From an uncultured Pelagibacteraceae bacterium (lineage in GTDB: Bacteria; Pseudomonadota; Alphaproteobacteria; Pelagibacterales; Pelagibacteraceae), in NCBI GenBank assembly GCA_902547215.1, contig CACCNI010000001.1, positions 1 to 64,000 on the forward strand: a stretch of 64,000 nucleotides of DNA, read 5' to 3'. The position numbers and the translations under genes were made by a program. The notes below the pieces were generated by a model. It was not told the DNA's origin. It made no database searches and saw only the letters and a program-made list of their open reading frames with translations. Below, piece by piece: positions 24,861 to 39,186 of this stretch; within the stretch, counting starts at the first letter, position 1, and every line of letters starts with the position of its first letter.

Positions 24861-26887
24861 ATGATAAACTCTGAATATCTAGAAAAATTAAATAAATTTC
24901 AAAAAGAGGCTGTTTTACATACATCGGGGCCACTATTAATTGTTGCTGGGGCTGGTTCAGGTAAAACAAAGGTTCTTACTTCAAGAATTGCAAATATTGT
25001 TGAAAAAAATTTAGCATTTCCAAACGAAATATTAGCTGTAACTTTTACTAATAAAGCAGCGAGGGAAATGCAAAATAGAATTAGTCTATTACTCAAAAAG
25101 AGAGCGGTAGGCCTGCCATGGCTTGGGACATTCCACTCCATATGTGCCAAGATATTAAGAAAACATGCCAAAGCTGTCAATTTAACACAAAATTTTACTA
25201 TAATAGATCAAGATGATCAGCAAAGATTAATTAAAAATATTTGTAAAAGTAAAAATATTGATGTCAAAAAAATTTCTCCAAATTTCATACTAGCTTTAAT
25301 TAATAAGTGGAAAAATTTTGGTTGGTATCCAAAAAATGTTAGGATTTCAAAAGGTCAGATTTTAGAAAAGAATATGTTAGAGGTTTATAAAGTATATCAA
25401 GAGAAGCTTATTAATCTAAATGCATGTGATTTTGGGGACCTAATTCTACATTGTGTTAAAATTTTTGAGGAGAATCAGGACATTAATAAGGTTTATGCAA
25501 AAAAGTTTAAATATATTCTAGTAGATGAATATCAAGACACAAATTATATCCAAAGTAAATGGCTAAAACATTTAACATTATTACATAATAATATTTGCTG
25601 CGTTGGTGATGATGATCAGTCAATTTATAGCTGGAGGGGTGCAGAGATCAAAAATTTTTTAGAGTTTGATAAAGTTTATGAAGATACAAAAATCATAAGA
25701 TTGGAGGATAATTATAGATCAACTCAAAACATTTTAAATGTTGCTTCACATTTGATCTCTAATAATGAAAATAGGCTTGGAAAAAGATTGAATTCAAATA
25801 AAACTGAAGGTGAGAAAATTAAATTGAATTGTTTTAGAAATGGTAAAGATGAAGCTGTAGGTGTATCAGATATTATTGAAAACGATCTTAAAAAAAAATA
25901 TTCATACAATAACATTGCCATTCTTGTTAGAGCAATATTTCAGACAAGGGAATTTGAAGAGAGATTTTTGAAAATAGGCCTACCATACAGAATACTAGGT
26001 GGGACTAAGTTTTACGAAAGAGCAGAAATTAAAAATTGTATCGCTTATTTACGCATTATTCAACATGAGAAAGATGATCTTGCTTTTGAAAGAATTGCAA
26101 ATGTTCCTAAAAGATCTATAGGTGAAAGTTCGTTCAAACAAATAAATGAATATGCGAGAAAAAATAATTTATCACTAGAGAGTGCTTCACAAAATTTAAT
26201 CGCTCAAAATTTGATTAAGCCTAAGACTAAATTGGGTCTTTTGTCATTTTTAAATATGGTTAAGAAATGGAGAAATGATCACTTAATAAAGAAATTAAAT
26301 CATGTCAAACTTTTGCAAATTATACTAGATGAGTCTGGATATTCTGCATCTTTAAAAGATAAAAAAGATTTAGAAAATGAAAATAGACTTGAAAACATTA
26401 AAGAACTTTTAAGTGCAATGAAAGAATTTGATAACTTAGAAAGTTTTCTTGAGCACGTTTCTTTAGCCACTTCAATTGACCAACAATGGGAAGGTGAAAA
26501 AATAAATTTAATGACAATGCATGCATCAAAGGGTTTGGAATTTGATGCCGTGTTTCTTCCTTGTTGGGAAGAGGGCATGTTTCCTCATCAGAAATCTATA
26601 GATGAAAAAGGTCAAAGTGGCCTGGAAGAAGAAAGACGTCTTGCTTATGTTGGTATAACACGAGCAAAAGATTTAAGCTTTATATCTTTTTCCTTAAATA
26701 GATTTTACCAAGGTGATTGGATTGATAGTTTGTCATCAAGATTCGTAGATGAGCTTCCAGAAAAATTTATTGAAAAAAATAACAATCTTGACAGAGATGA
26801 TCAAGATTTCGAATTTAATCAGGATATAGATGGTGATAATGATAATTTCAGAAGTCCAGGATGGATCAGATATCAAAAAAGATTAAA

Positions 26888-26891
<4 letters not shown>
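24861..26891 (+). CDS. uvrD: UvrD/PcrA-type DNA helicase
   Basis: Superfamily 1A 3'-5' helicase for nucleotide excision and mismatch repair. Motif I AGAGSGKT is at residues 29-36, followed by VTFTNKAAREMQ (Ia), VDEYQDTN (II), GDDDQSIYSWRGAE (III), LEDNYRSTQNIL (IV), MTMHASKGLEFDAVF (V) and EEERRLAYVGITRAK (VI). At 676 residues it is at the short end of UvrD/PcrA, with a truncated C-terminal tail. The final TGA overlaps the pepP ATG (ATGA). Confidence 0.94.
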
Positions 26892-31433
<4,542 letters not shown>

Positions 31434-31471
31434 AAGTAATTAAACTTTTAAGATTATAAATAAAATAAATC

Positions 31472-32392
31472 TTAAGCGATAGATTTTAGAATATTCTTGT
31501 TCAAAAAGGAATGCGGAATATTTTTCTCTTTTAGCTCAATTATAGAGAAATTTTCATTTTTACTTAGTAATTTTCTTAAGCCTTGATTAGTGATGTGGTG
31601 ACCACCTTGACACGAAGTAATTTTACCAACCATTTTGAAACCCGACAAATATAGATCCCCGAGACAATCTAAAATCTTGTGATTTACGAATTCTTTTTCG
31701 TTTCTAAGTTTTTCTTTATTTAAAATTTTGTTTTGCTTAACAACAATCGCATTATCTAAAGAACCACCTTTTGCTAAATTTAAATTTTTGAGTTTTTCTA
31801 TATCCTCATATAAACAAAACGTTCTTGAATTATACATTTCAGATAAATCATCCATGTAAATGTTTATCTTATTTTTTTGAGTGTTGATTAGTTCATTTTT
31901 AAAATTTATCTCAAAATCAATTTCTAAACTTATTTTACTTGGCTTAAAAGAAATAGATTTTTCACCCTCTTTAAAAACTATTTCTTTATTTATAGTAATA
32001 ATTTTAATTGGTTGGTCGCTAATTTCAAAATCAGCTGAGTCAATTGCTTCTATAAAATTTTTAGAAGATCCATCTAATATTGGTACTTCTTCAGCATCTA
32101 TTTCTACTAATAAATTATCTACACCTTTTCCGTATAACGCAGCCATTAAATGCTCAATAGTTGAAACTGATACCCCATACTCATTTGAAATCTTTGTGCA
32201 ATATGAAGCATTTGAAACATTAAAAACACTTGGGTAAATTATATTATTTGAAGTTAAATCAGTTCTTTTAAAATATATTCCAACATTTGGTTTCTGGGGA
32301 ACTAACTTTATATTAACACTTTTCCCAGAGTGAAGACCAACACCAGACAAATTAATTTCTTTTTTTAGTGTCTTTTGTTTTAAAATTGACAT
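31472..32392 (-). CDS. lpxC: UDP-3-O-acyl-N-acetylglucosamine deacetylase
   Basis: Zinc enzyme for the committed step of lipid A synthesis. Family signatures are LSGVGLHSGK, STIEHLMAALYGKGVDN, VPILDGSS, the zinc-binding HKILDCLGDLYLSGF and GGHHITNQGLR with the catalytic His. At 306 residues the length is normal. It lies after the FtsA-like gene across a 67-base gap and before bamD across a 38-base gap, the usual lpxC position at the tail of the dcw cluster. Its presence shows the cell makes lipid A. Confidence 0.96.
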   Translation of the reverse strand: MSILKQKTLKKEINLSGVGLHSGKSVNIKLVPQKPNVGIYFKRTDLTSNNIIYPSVFNVSNASYCTKISNEYGVSVSTIEHLMAALYGKGVDNLLVEIDAEEVPILDGSSKNFIEAIDSADFEISDQPIKIITINKEIVFKEGEKSISFKPSKISLEIDFEINFKNELINTQKNKINIYMDDLSEMYNSRTFCLYEDIEKLKNLNLAKGGSLDNAIVVKQNKILNKEKLRNEKEFVNHKILDCLGDLYLSGFKMVGKITSCQGGHHITNQGLRKLLSKNENFSIIELKEKNIPHSFLNKNILKSIA

Positions 32393-32459
32393 TAAAAAAA
32401 CTTATATTCATCTGTTAAATCAAAGAAAAAACAAGTTATGTTACGAAACAATACAAGAT

Positions 32460-33164
32460 TTAACTGAAGAAATTGAACATTTTTTCAAAGAAACCCTGCT
32501 TTTTAGAATAAAGATTATGCATTATTACCTCTGAAGGGTTAATGCCATCAACCACCTTTTTTCCAGCAATACAAGGACTTGTATCGGTTTTTTCTGCAAA
32601 TCTACTTGAATATTGATGGCTGATAATTTTTTTTACCTCAATATTACAATCTTTAAAGATTTTATTTAGTGTTTTTACAATTGTGTTTTGAATTGTGATA
32701 AAACTAACTTCAACAACAAATTCCTTATAACTTACGTTCTCAGGAAATTCTAAATATTCTTTGCCATCAACTATGTATTTATCAACTATCAAATGTAAAA
32801 TAGCTGAATCTTTATTGTTTCTTATAATTTGTTGCTTTGCATCACTAATTAGTCTAACAACATCGGTCTCTTTAATTTTATCAGTATCAAATTTATTTTT
32901 TAAACTAAATGAGTATTGATCTGACCTGGCATCAGTAATTATATTAATTTTTTCAATAAAACTTCCAACATTTTTTTCAAAATCTCTAATTTTTTCTGAA
33001 ATAAATTTCTTTACTATTATCAAATTTAAATTATTGCCTAAAGTATCAGGCATTAAGTATTTTTTTTGATAACTGGAATTATAATCTTTAGAGCTAAAAT
33101 AATTAATGTGAAGGTTTTGACCCACTATTGCAAAATAAAAGTTTTGGACATCTTTATTAATCAT
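32460..33164 (-). CDS. ftsA: Short FtsA-like division protein (1C domain plus amphipathic tail only)
   Basis: Occupies the ftsA position (after ftsQ, before lpxC) but is only 234 residues, against ~420 for FtsA. Residues ~70-190 resemble the FtsA 1C (SHS2) domain: the order INIITDARSDQYSF, TDVVRLISDAKQ, ILHLIVDKYIVDG, VEVSFITIQNTIVKTL and VKKIISHQYSSRFA follows E. coli FtsA residues ~80-200. The ATP-binding subdomains 2A and 2B (DIGGGT and onward) are absent. The last 13 residues, KQGFFEKMFNFFS, look like an amphipathic membrane-targeting helix, as at the FtsA C-terminus. It starts 8 bases inside ftsQ. The identity is inferred from position and pattern. Confidence 0.72.
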   Translation of the reverse strand: MINKDVQNFYFAIVGQNLHINYFSSKDYNSSYQKKYLMPDTLGNNLNLIIVKKFISEKIRDFEKNVGSFIEKINIITDARSDQYSFSLKNKFDTDKIKETDVVRLISDAKQQIIRNNKDSAILHLIVDKYIVDGKEYLEFPENVSYKEFVVEVSFITIQNTIVKTLNKIFKDCNIEVKKIISHQYSSRFAEKTDTSPCIAGKKVVDGINPSEVIMHNLYSKKQGFFEKMFNFFS

Positions 33165-33831
33165 AAGTTATAATCTTGCCTGGAATTCTCAAATCTATAA
33201 TTTTTGATTTATTAAATTCTTCCTTTTCAATTAGTCTCTTGCTTAAATTCAAACTTCTAATTGTTAAATCAATTGGAAATTTGATCTTTTTATCATTTTC
33301 TAATTCAATATCTATCCTTTCACTTTGGAAAAAATTAATTTTTTTTATATTTTTAATATTAAAATTAGATTTGTTAAAAATTTTTATAGTTTGAAAAACT
33401 TTTTTTATATCATTGGTTCCAGTAACCTCAGGAACGTTTTTTGGTAAGTTTTTTAAGTAAATTATTTTTCCATTATTTCCTAAAATAACTTTTTCATTAA
33501 AATATTTGACAACACTGATAGCCACAGCTGGCTCAAGATTAACTTTTACCTGATTCGGGTATATTTTTTTTACATCATAACTTTTTATTAAATTTACAGT
33601 GTTTATTAATTTAAAAGACTCTTTATTAAGTGAAAAAATATTCGATCCAATCAAATCTGTCAATTTATTTTCTAAAAGTAAATTATCAGTTTCATTTAAA
33701 CCAACCACCTCAATTTTATTAATAGTAAAAAAATTATAATTTTTAAAGTTAGAATTGTGAATTGAGGATAAAATTATAAAAATTATCAAATAAAAAAAAA
33801 TATATTTTTTATTATCTATTTTTTGAAGCAT
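33157..33831 (-). CDS. ftsQ: FtsQ cell division protein
   Basis: Bitopic inner-membrane divisome protein. It has a short cytoplasmic N-terminus, one membrane helix (KYIFFYLIIFIILSSI, ~8-23), a POTRA domain starting NKIEVVGLNETDNLLLENKL (~38-105) and a beta domain ending in RIPGKIITYD. At 224 residues it is shorter than E. coli FtsQ (276), mainly at the cytoplasmic end. Its start overlaps ddl by 20 bases and its end overlaps the FtsA-like gene by 8, indicating translational coupling. Confidence 0.88.
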   Translation of the reverse strand: MLQKIDNKKYIFFYLIIFIILSSIHNSNFKNYNFFTINKIEVVGLNETDNLLLENKLTDLIGSNIFSLNKESFKLINTVNLIKSYDVKKIYPNQVKVNLEPAVAISVVKYFNEKVILGNNGKIIYLKNLPKNVPEVTGTNDIKKVFQTIKIFNKSNFNIKNIKKINFFQSERIDIELENDKKIKFPIDLTIRSLNLSKRLIEKEEFNKSKIIDLRIPGKIITYD

Positions 33832-34723
33832 CTTTAATAATCCAGTCTATCAACGAAAAGAAACTCATGCCATGATACAATGCTATTTCTGGAACTAATG
33901 AAAGATTAGTCATTCCCGGCTGAGTATTAGTTTCCAAAAGATAAAACTTTCCATTGTAAAATTTAAAATCAGATCTAGTTACCCCCCTACACTTTAAAAC
34001 TCTATGTGCTTTTAAGGCTATATTCATCACATTTTGATAATCTTTTGTTTTAATATTTACAGGTATAATATGTTTCGTTTTCGCCTTAGAGCTGTACTTC
34101 GCTTTATAATCATAAAACTTTCTTTTAGGTCTTAACTCTATGGCACCTAGTTTTTTTTTACCAAGCATTGCTACTTGAATTTCTCTTCCTGGTATAAATT
34201 CTTCCACTAGAATCTCATCATAAGCTTTAAGCTTCTTTAAATTTTTAATAATATTTTTTTCATTACAAATATAAACACCTAAACTTGACCCCTCGTTTAT
34301 TGGTTTAATAACTACAGGAAACTTAATTTTTTTTTTTAATAATTTTATAACTTCTTTTTTATTTAAATTTGTTCTTATTTTTTTAAATTTTGGTGTTAAA
34401 ATTTTATTTTTAATAAATAATTTTTTTGAAATTTCTTTATCCATTGCCATCATAGAAGATAAAACACCCGAATGAGTGTACCTAACCCCTTTACTTTCTA
34501 AGTAGGTTTGAATGAAACCATCTTCACCAAATCTCCCGTGTAAAGCGTTGAAAACAACATGGGGAGAAAATCTATCAATATTTTTTGTTAAATTCTCATC
34601 AGGTTCAACTATTTTGCAATTATATTTTTTTTTTATACAGCTCTGCACTGCTTTTGCAGTTTTGAGACTAATAGATCTTTCTCCTGAAATACCACCTCCA
34701 AGAATAAGAATCCTTTTTTTCAT
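33812..34723 (-). CDS. ddl: D-alanine-D-alanine ligase
   Basis: ATP-grasp enzyme that makes the D-Ala-D-Ala used by MurF. Signatures are LGGGISGERSISLKTA at the N-terminus, ALHGRFGEDGFIQTYLES, the ATP-binding PVVIKPINEGSSLGV, and KFYLLETNTQPGMTNLSLVPE with metal-binding residues. The length of 303 residues is normal. It follows murB directly with no intergenic base, as in many dcw clusters. Confidence 0.95.
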   Translation of the reverse strand: MKKRILILGGGISGERSISLKTAKAVQSCIKKKYNCKIVEPDENLTKNIDRFSPHVVFNALHGRFGEDGFIQTYLESKGVRYTHSGVLSSMMAMDKEISKKLFIKNKILTPKFKKIRTNLNKKEVIKLLKKKIKFPVVIKPINEGSSLGVYICNEKNIIKNLKKLKAYDEILVEEFIPGREIQVAMLGKKKLGAIELRPKRKFYDYKAKYSSKAKTKHIIPVNIKTKDYQNVMNIALKAHRVLKCRGVTRSDFKFYNGKFYLLETNTQPGMTNLSLVPEIALYHGMSFFSLIDWIIKDASKNR

Positions 34724-35629
34724 CTATTTTATTATTTCTATCTCAAGATCTAGAGATATACCTGTTTTTTTTTTAACCTCGTCTCTTACAAAATTTATTA
34801 ACTTGTTCATTTCAGAAAAAGAGGCATTTTTTGAATTAACAAAGAAATTGCTATGTTTAGATGAAATTTTAGCATCACCAAAACTAATATCTTCAGGCAC
34901 ACTTTCACGTATAAGTTCCCAAACTTTCCTTTCAGTGCTTTTGACTGGATTTTTAAAAGTACTCCCCCCAGTTTTGACTCTTAATGGTTGAGATGATTCT
35001 TTAAGTTTTTTTAATCTCTCAATTTCTTTTCTTATTAATTCCTTGCTACTTTTTTTGCATTCAAATGTTGCACTTAAGAAGATTAAGTCATTAGGCAAAT
35101 TGCACTCTCTATAACCAAAAATAATATCCTTTGTTCTAATCGAACTTACTTTTCCTTCAAAATCTACTACCTGAATTGAAACTAAAAAGTCTTTAAATTC
35201 TGACCCGAAACATCCAGAGTTCATTCTAATCCCACCTCCTACGGAGCCTGGTATACAGGATAAAAATTCTAAACCAGATAAACCATTTTCACAAGCAAAG
35301 TCAGAAACATTTTTATCTAAAGAAGAACAGCCAGCAATCAATTTATTATCATCAATTAATGATATATTGCTAAAATTTTTACCTAACTTAATAAAAATTT
35401 TTTCCCCCAACTTTTCACTTATTAAAAGATTAGATCCTGCTCCTAAAACATGTTTTTTATATTTTGGTACTATTTTTAAAAAACTTATTAGCTCTTTTAA
35501 ATTTTCTGGTTTAAAAAAAACCTTTGCTGGTCCACCAATATTCATCCAATTCAAATTTTTAAGAGAGAAATCAAATTTTAGATTAGAATTGTTTTGATCT
35601 TTAAAGATTTTAAATTCTTGCATGTTCAT
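34724..35629 (-). CDS. murB: UDP-N-acetylenolpyruvoylglucosamine reductase
   Basis: FAD enzyme that completes UDP-MurNAc. Motifs: NWMNIGGPAKVFFKP, HVLGAGSNLLISE (FAD binding), SCIPGSVGGGIRMNSGCFG, the catalytic region TGGSTFKNP and a C-terminal FVNSKNASFSEM. The pattern fits the type I/IIb short MurB of about 300 residues. Its ATG overlaps the murC stop as ATGA, so translation is coupled to murC. Confidence 0.95.
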   Translation of the reverse strand: MNMQEFKIFKDQNNSNLKFDFSLKNLNWMNIGGPAKVFFKPENLKELISFLKIVPKYKKHVLGAGSNLLISEKLGEKIFIKLGKNFSNISLIDDNKLIAGCSSLDKNVSDFACENGLSGLEFLSCIPGSVGGGIRMNSGCFGSEFKDFLVSIQVVDFEGKVSSIRTKDIIFGYRECNLPNDLIFLSATFECKKSSKELIRKEIERLKKLKESSQPLRVKTGGSTFKNPVKSTERKVWELIRESVPEDISFGDAKISSKHSNFFVNSKNASFSEMNKLINFVRDEVKKKTGISLDLEIEIIK

Positions 35630-37026
35630 TGTTTAAGAAAATTTTTAAGCTCTTTTAACCATCCAGATATTGATCCAGCACCCATTCCAATTACAATTTC
35701 ATTTCCTTTTAAATTGTTTTTGAAGAAATTTACAAGGTCTTGTTTTTGATTAACCATAATTACTAACGCTTTTGAATTTTTTGATATATCTCTAGCAAAT
35801 TTTTCATATTTAAATTTCAATTTAATTTTTTCACCTGCCTTATAAACAGGGCATAACAATACTTGATCTGAATTTTTAAATGATTTGCTAAAATCATTAC
35901 TTAAATCATTTAGTCTTGAAATTCTGTGTGGTTGAAAAATAGATATGACTTTTTTGTTTAAAAAGCTTTTTTTAACACCATTTAAAACTTCTTTAATTTC
36001 AGTTGGGTGATGGGCATAATCATCAAAAAAAGTTACACCATTAAAATCGAAAATTTTATTAAACCTTCTTTCTACGCCTTGAAAATCTTTGAGGCTTTTT
36101 TTTATTAAGCTTGTAGATATTCCTATATGAGAAGTTAATGCAAATGTTGCAGCCGCATTACTTATATTGTGAAATCCAATTAAAGGGATTTCTATATTGT
36201 TGACACTTATCTTTTTTTTATTGGGTATTTTTATAATTAAATCAAAAATTGATCTATTTAATTTGTACTTTATATTCGTAATTCGAAAATTAGAATCTTT
36301 ATTAACACCATAAGTAAAATAGTTTTTAACAAGATTTTTTTTAAGTAAACTTCTATTATTAACGTCATCAATACACAAAAATGCTTTGCCAAAAGAGGGA
36401 ACGTTTGAAATAAATTTTTCAAAATGCTTTTTTAAATTATCCTCAGATTTATAAAAATCCATATGCTCTCTATCGATATTAGTAATAATTGAATAAGTGA
36501 ATGGGACTTTAATAAAACTACCATCAGACTCATCAGACTCAAGTACACACCATTCGCTTTTACCTAATTTAGCTGAGTTATTAATTGAATTTATCACACC
36601 TCCATTTATTATTGTAGGATCTAATTTGGCTTTTGAAAAAACATTTGCAATTAATGAGGTTGTAGTAGTTTTTCCATGTGAACCTGCAACAACAATATTT
36701 TTTTTTAATGAGGTCATGTGTGCAAGCATGTCTCCTCTTTTGTAAATTGGTAAATCTTTTTTCTTAGCTGTGTTTAACTCAATATTATTGTTTTTAATTG
36801 CTGAGGATATGACAATAATATTAGCCTTGTTTAGATTTGAAATTTTGTGTTTTGTAAAAATTTTAATATTACTTTTTTTTAGTCTTTCAATGTTTTTATT
36901 TACTGAAATATCACTTCCTTGTATTTTAAAACCAAGTTGTTTCATTATTAATGCCAATCCACTCATACCAATGCCTCCTATGCCAATGAAATGGATTATT
37001 TCTTTTTTTCCTAGATTAATTTTCAT
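35626..37026 (-). CDS. murC: UDP-N-acetylmuramate-L-alanine ligase
   Basis: First amino-acid-adding Mur ligase. The N-terminal Rossmann region HFIGIGGIGMSGLALIM binds the UDP-sugar, GSHGKTTTTSLIANV (~116-130) is the ATP P-loop, and DDYAHHPTEIKEVL with FQPHRISR mark the C-terminal domain. The 466-residue length is standard. It overlaps murG by 11 bases at its start and murB by 4 at its end, an extreme compaction typical of this cluster. Confidence 0.96.
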   Translation of the reverse strand: MKINLGKKEIIHFIGIGGIGMSGLALIMKQLGFKIQGSDISVNKNIERLKKSNIKIFTKHKISNLNKANIIVISSAIKNNNIELNTAKKKDLPIYKRGDMLAHMTSLKKNIVVAGSHGKTTTTSLIANVFSKAKLDPTIINGGVINSINNSAKLGKSEWCVLESDESDGSFIKVPFTYSIITNIDREHMDFYKSEDNLKKHFEKFISNVPSFGKAFLCIDDVNNRSLLKKNLVKNYFTYGVNKDSNFRITNIKYKLNRSIFDLIIKIPNKKKISVNNIEIPLIGFHNISNAAATFALTSHIGISTSLIKKSLKDFQGVERRFNKIFDFNGVTFFDDYAHHPTEIKEVLNGVKKSFLNKKVISIFQPHRISRLNDLSNDFSKSFKNSDQVLLCPVYKAGEKIKLKFKYEKFARDISKNSKALVIMVNQKQDLVNFFKNNLKGNEIVIGMGAGSISGWLKELKNFLKQ

Positions 37027-38080
37027 AAAAAGTTTGTTCTACCATATTAAGGTTTTCAGACCATGATCCCTCAAAAATAAAATTACTCATATTTTCTACT
37101 TTGTTATCTAACATTTGTTTGTTATGAATATTTTTTTCATAAAATTGATAGAAATAGTTTTCAAAAATCTCATGTTCATTAATAAGCCAACCAAAATTTT
37201 TATCCACATAAAATTTTGCATTAAAATATTGATGATCATCTTTTGAAAAGGGGAAAGGAATTGCTAGAAATGGGATCTTTAAAGAGACTAATTCTGATAA
37301 AGTAGATGCTCCAGCACGTGTGATTGCAAAATCACACAACGACATAATTTCACTTAATTTATTTTCAAAAGTAAAAACTTTATTTGAAATACTATTTTGT
37401 TCATAAAAATTTTTTAGATATTCTTGGTTAGATTCACTAGTTTGGTGATATATGGTTAGGTCTATCATCTTTGAGATTCTTAAAAAATCTTTAAGAAAAA
37501 TAGTGTCTAACTTTTTTGCTGTTTGACTTCCTCCAATTATTAAAACTTTTAATTCTTTATCAGATGTTGAGGTTTTTTTTTGTTTCAAAAATTCTTTTCT
37601 AACTATGGGTTTGATTACTTTAAGTTTATACAAAAATTTTGAGGGTAAATTTTTTAAATTAGTTTCATAAGCAAATATTTTTTTACAAAATCTTAATAAT
37701 AATAAATTAGATCTCCCAATTACTAAATTGGGTTCAAAAAGGAATATTTTAATATTTAAAATTCTTGCTGCTAAGCAGTGTGGAATACTCATATATCCGC
37801 CTGTAGATAAAAGCAATTTTGGATTTTCTTTTTTAAGGAAAAATAAGGATTTTAAAAATGAAGTAATTAAAAAAAAAGGAAATATTAAAATACTTAAATT
37901 TTTTCTAAATTGCGGGATATGAATTTCGTTCACATTATAATTTTCTTTTTCAATGAAATTTAGACCTCTTTTATCTGAAATTATTTTTACATTAAATTTT
38001 TCCTTAAAATAATCATAAAATACCTTAGCTGGTATAACGTGCCCTCCTGTCCCGCCAGTGCTTATTATCATGGAGCTCAT
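37016..38080 (-). CDS. murG: MurG, lipid II-forming N-acetylglucosaminyltransferase
   Basis: Membrane-associated GT28 enzyme that adds GlcNAc to lipid I. The N-terminal glycine-rich loop is STGGTGGHVIPA, the second is LLSTGGYMSIPH, and the UDP-GlcNAc site is AITRAGASTLSELVSLKIPFLAIPFP. The length of 354 residues is standard. It starts inside the ftsW stop (ATGA) and ends inside murC. A slight oddity is a Phe/Lys-rich segment after residue 60, probably a membrane-contact patch. Confidence 0.95.
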   Translation of the reverse strand: MSSMIISTGGTGGHVIPAKVFYDYFKEKFNVKIISDKRGLNFIEKENYNVNEIHIPQFRKNLSILIFPFFLITSFLKSLFFLKKENPKLLLSTGGYMSIPHCLAARILNIKIFLFEPNLVIGRSNLLLLRFCKKIFAYETNLKNLPSKFLYKLKVIKPIVRKEFLKQKKTSTSDKELKVLIIGGSQTAKKLDTIFLKDFLRISKMIDLTIYHQTSESNQEYLKNFYEQNSISNKVFTFENKLSEIMSLCDFAITRAGASTLSELVSLKIPFLAIPFPFSKDDHQYFNAKFYVDKNFGWLINEHEIFENYFYQFYEKNIHNKQMLDNKVENMSNFIFEGSWSENLNMVEQTFYEN

Positions 38081-39183
38081 TTATTTATTTTTCTCTTTGT
38101 TAAATTTAAAATTACTCCTATTAATATTGAGGAACCAATTATAGAGGAACCTCCATAACTAAGAAATGGCAAAGTCATTCCTGTTGTAGGTAAAAATCTA
38201 ATATTTACTCCAATATGAACTAAAACTTGAAAAAGAATTAACATTACAGAGCCAACAAGTATCATTTTGAAACATTCATCTTCTATAGTTGATACTTTTT
38301 TGAAAACTCTGAAAATAAGACATAGAAATACTAAAATAATTCCTATTATTGATATTATTCCAAATTCTTCAGCTATTACGGCAATAACATAATCTGTATG
38401 GGCCTCTGGCACTCTAACATTCAAAGTGCCTTCTCCGATACCTTTTCCAAAAAAACCTCCATTCATAATTGCTTCTGATGCTCTCTCAGACTGATAATTT
38501 CCTTTTGCAGTTAAATCAAAAAATGAATCAATCCTAAATTTTATGTAACTCAATTTCGGGATAAAGTTAATCATCAGAAACAAAGTGCATAAACCAATTA
38601 ATATAAAAAGAATTAAAAATATAAGATTTATACCTGAAACAAATATGAGACTTAACCAAAGAGATAATACTAATAATGTTTGACCAATATCTGGCTGCAA
38701 GAATAATAAAAGGATAATTGGAATGATTGTAATCAAACTTAAAAGATATCTTGCATACTTATTAGGATATTTTTCAGATGTAAGTATCATTGATAGTATG
38801 ATTATTAAAAATGGTTTAAGTATTTCGATTGGTTGGAACCTTGGAAAAAAAAATATATCTAACCATCTTTTAGAGCCTTTAACCTCCACACCAATAATTG
38901 GGACTAAAATTAAGGCACAAAATATTATCAAAAAAGAAACTAGCGACAATTTATAAAAAGTTTTTTCTTCAAGTAAGGAAAAAAAGAAAATTGTGAAAAT
39001 TCCTAACAGAGTATAAACAAATTGCTTAAAAAAAAAGTAATAACTTGTTGTCTCAAGTTTGGTAGAGGCAATTAGAGAGGTTGAAACAAGTGAAAAAAAA
39101 ATACCTAAAGAAATTAACAAGATTATTAAAAAAAATAAAAATTTATCAATATCTTTCCACCAATTATATAAAGAAAAATTCAT
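38077..39183 (-). CDS. ftsW: FtsW, septal peptidoglycan glycosyltransferase (SEDS family)
   Basis: Polytopic SEDS protein (about ten helices, 368 residues) that polymerises lipid II at the septum with FtsI. Visible SEDS features are the GSKRWLD loop, FQPIEILKPFLII, LLLFLQPDIGQTLLVLSLW with the conserved Asp, the GNYQSERASEAI loop, and the C-terminal LPTTGMTLPFLSYGGSSII. It lies between murD (3 bases) and murG (4-base overlap), the standard dcw order. Confidence 0.95.
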   Translation of the reverse strand: MNFSLYNWWKDIDKFLFFLIILLISLGIFFSLVSTSLIASTKLETTSYYFFFKQFVYTLLGIFTIFFFSLLEEKTFYKLSLVSFLIIFCALILVPIIGVEVKGSKRWLDIFFFPRFQPIEILKPFLIIILSMILTSEKYPNKYARYLLSLITIIPIILLLFLQPDIGQTLLVLSLWLSLIFVSGINLIFLILFILIGLCTLFLMINFIPKLSYIKFRIDSFFDLTAKGNYQSERASEAIMNGGFFGKGIGEGTLNVRVPEAHTDYVIAVIAEEFGIISIIGIILVFLCLIFRVFKKVSTIEDECFKMILVGSVMLILFQVLVHIGVNIRFLPTTGMTLPFLSYGGSSIIGSSILIGVILNLTKRKINK

Positions 39184-39186
39184 ATC

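Noticed and set aside
24826-24969. Extended start of the AsmA-like gene
   Set aside because: The extra 48 codons overlap the beginning of the divergent uvrD, and the extra residues are not typical; the ATG at 24825 fits better.
26861-26887. Earlier pepP start inside uvrD
   Set aside because: The ATGA junction at 26888 is the usual coupled start; the extra nine residues add nothing.
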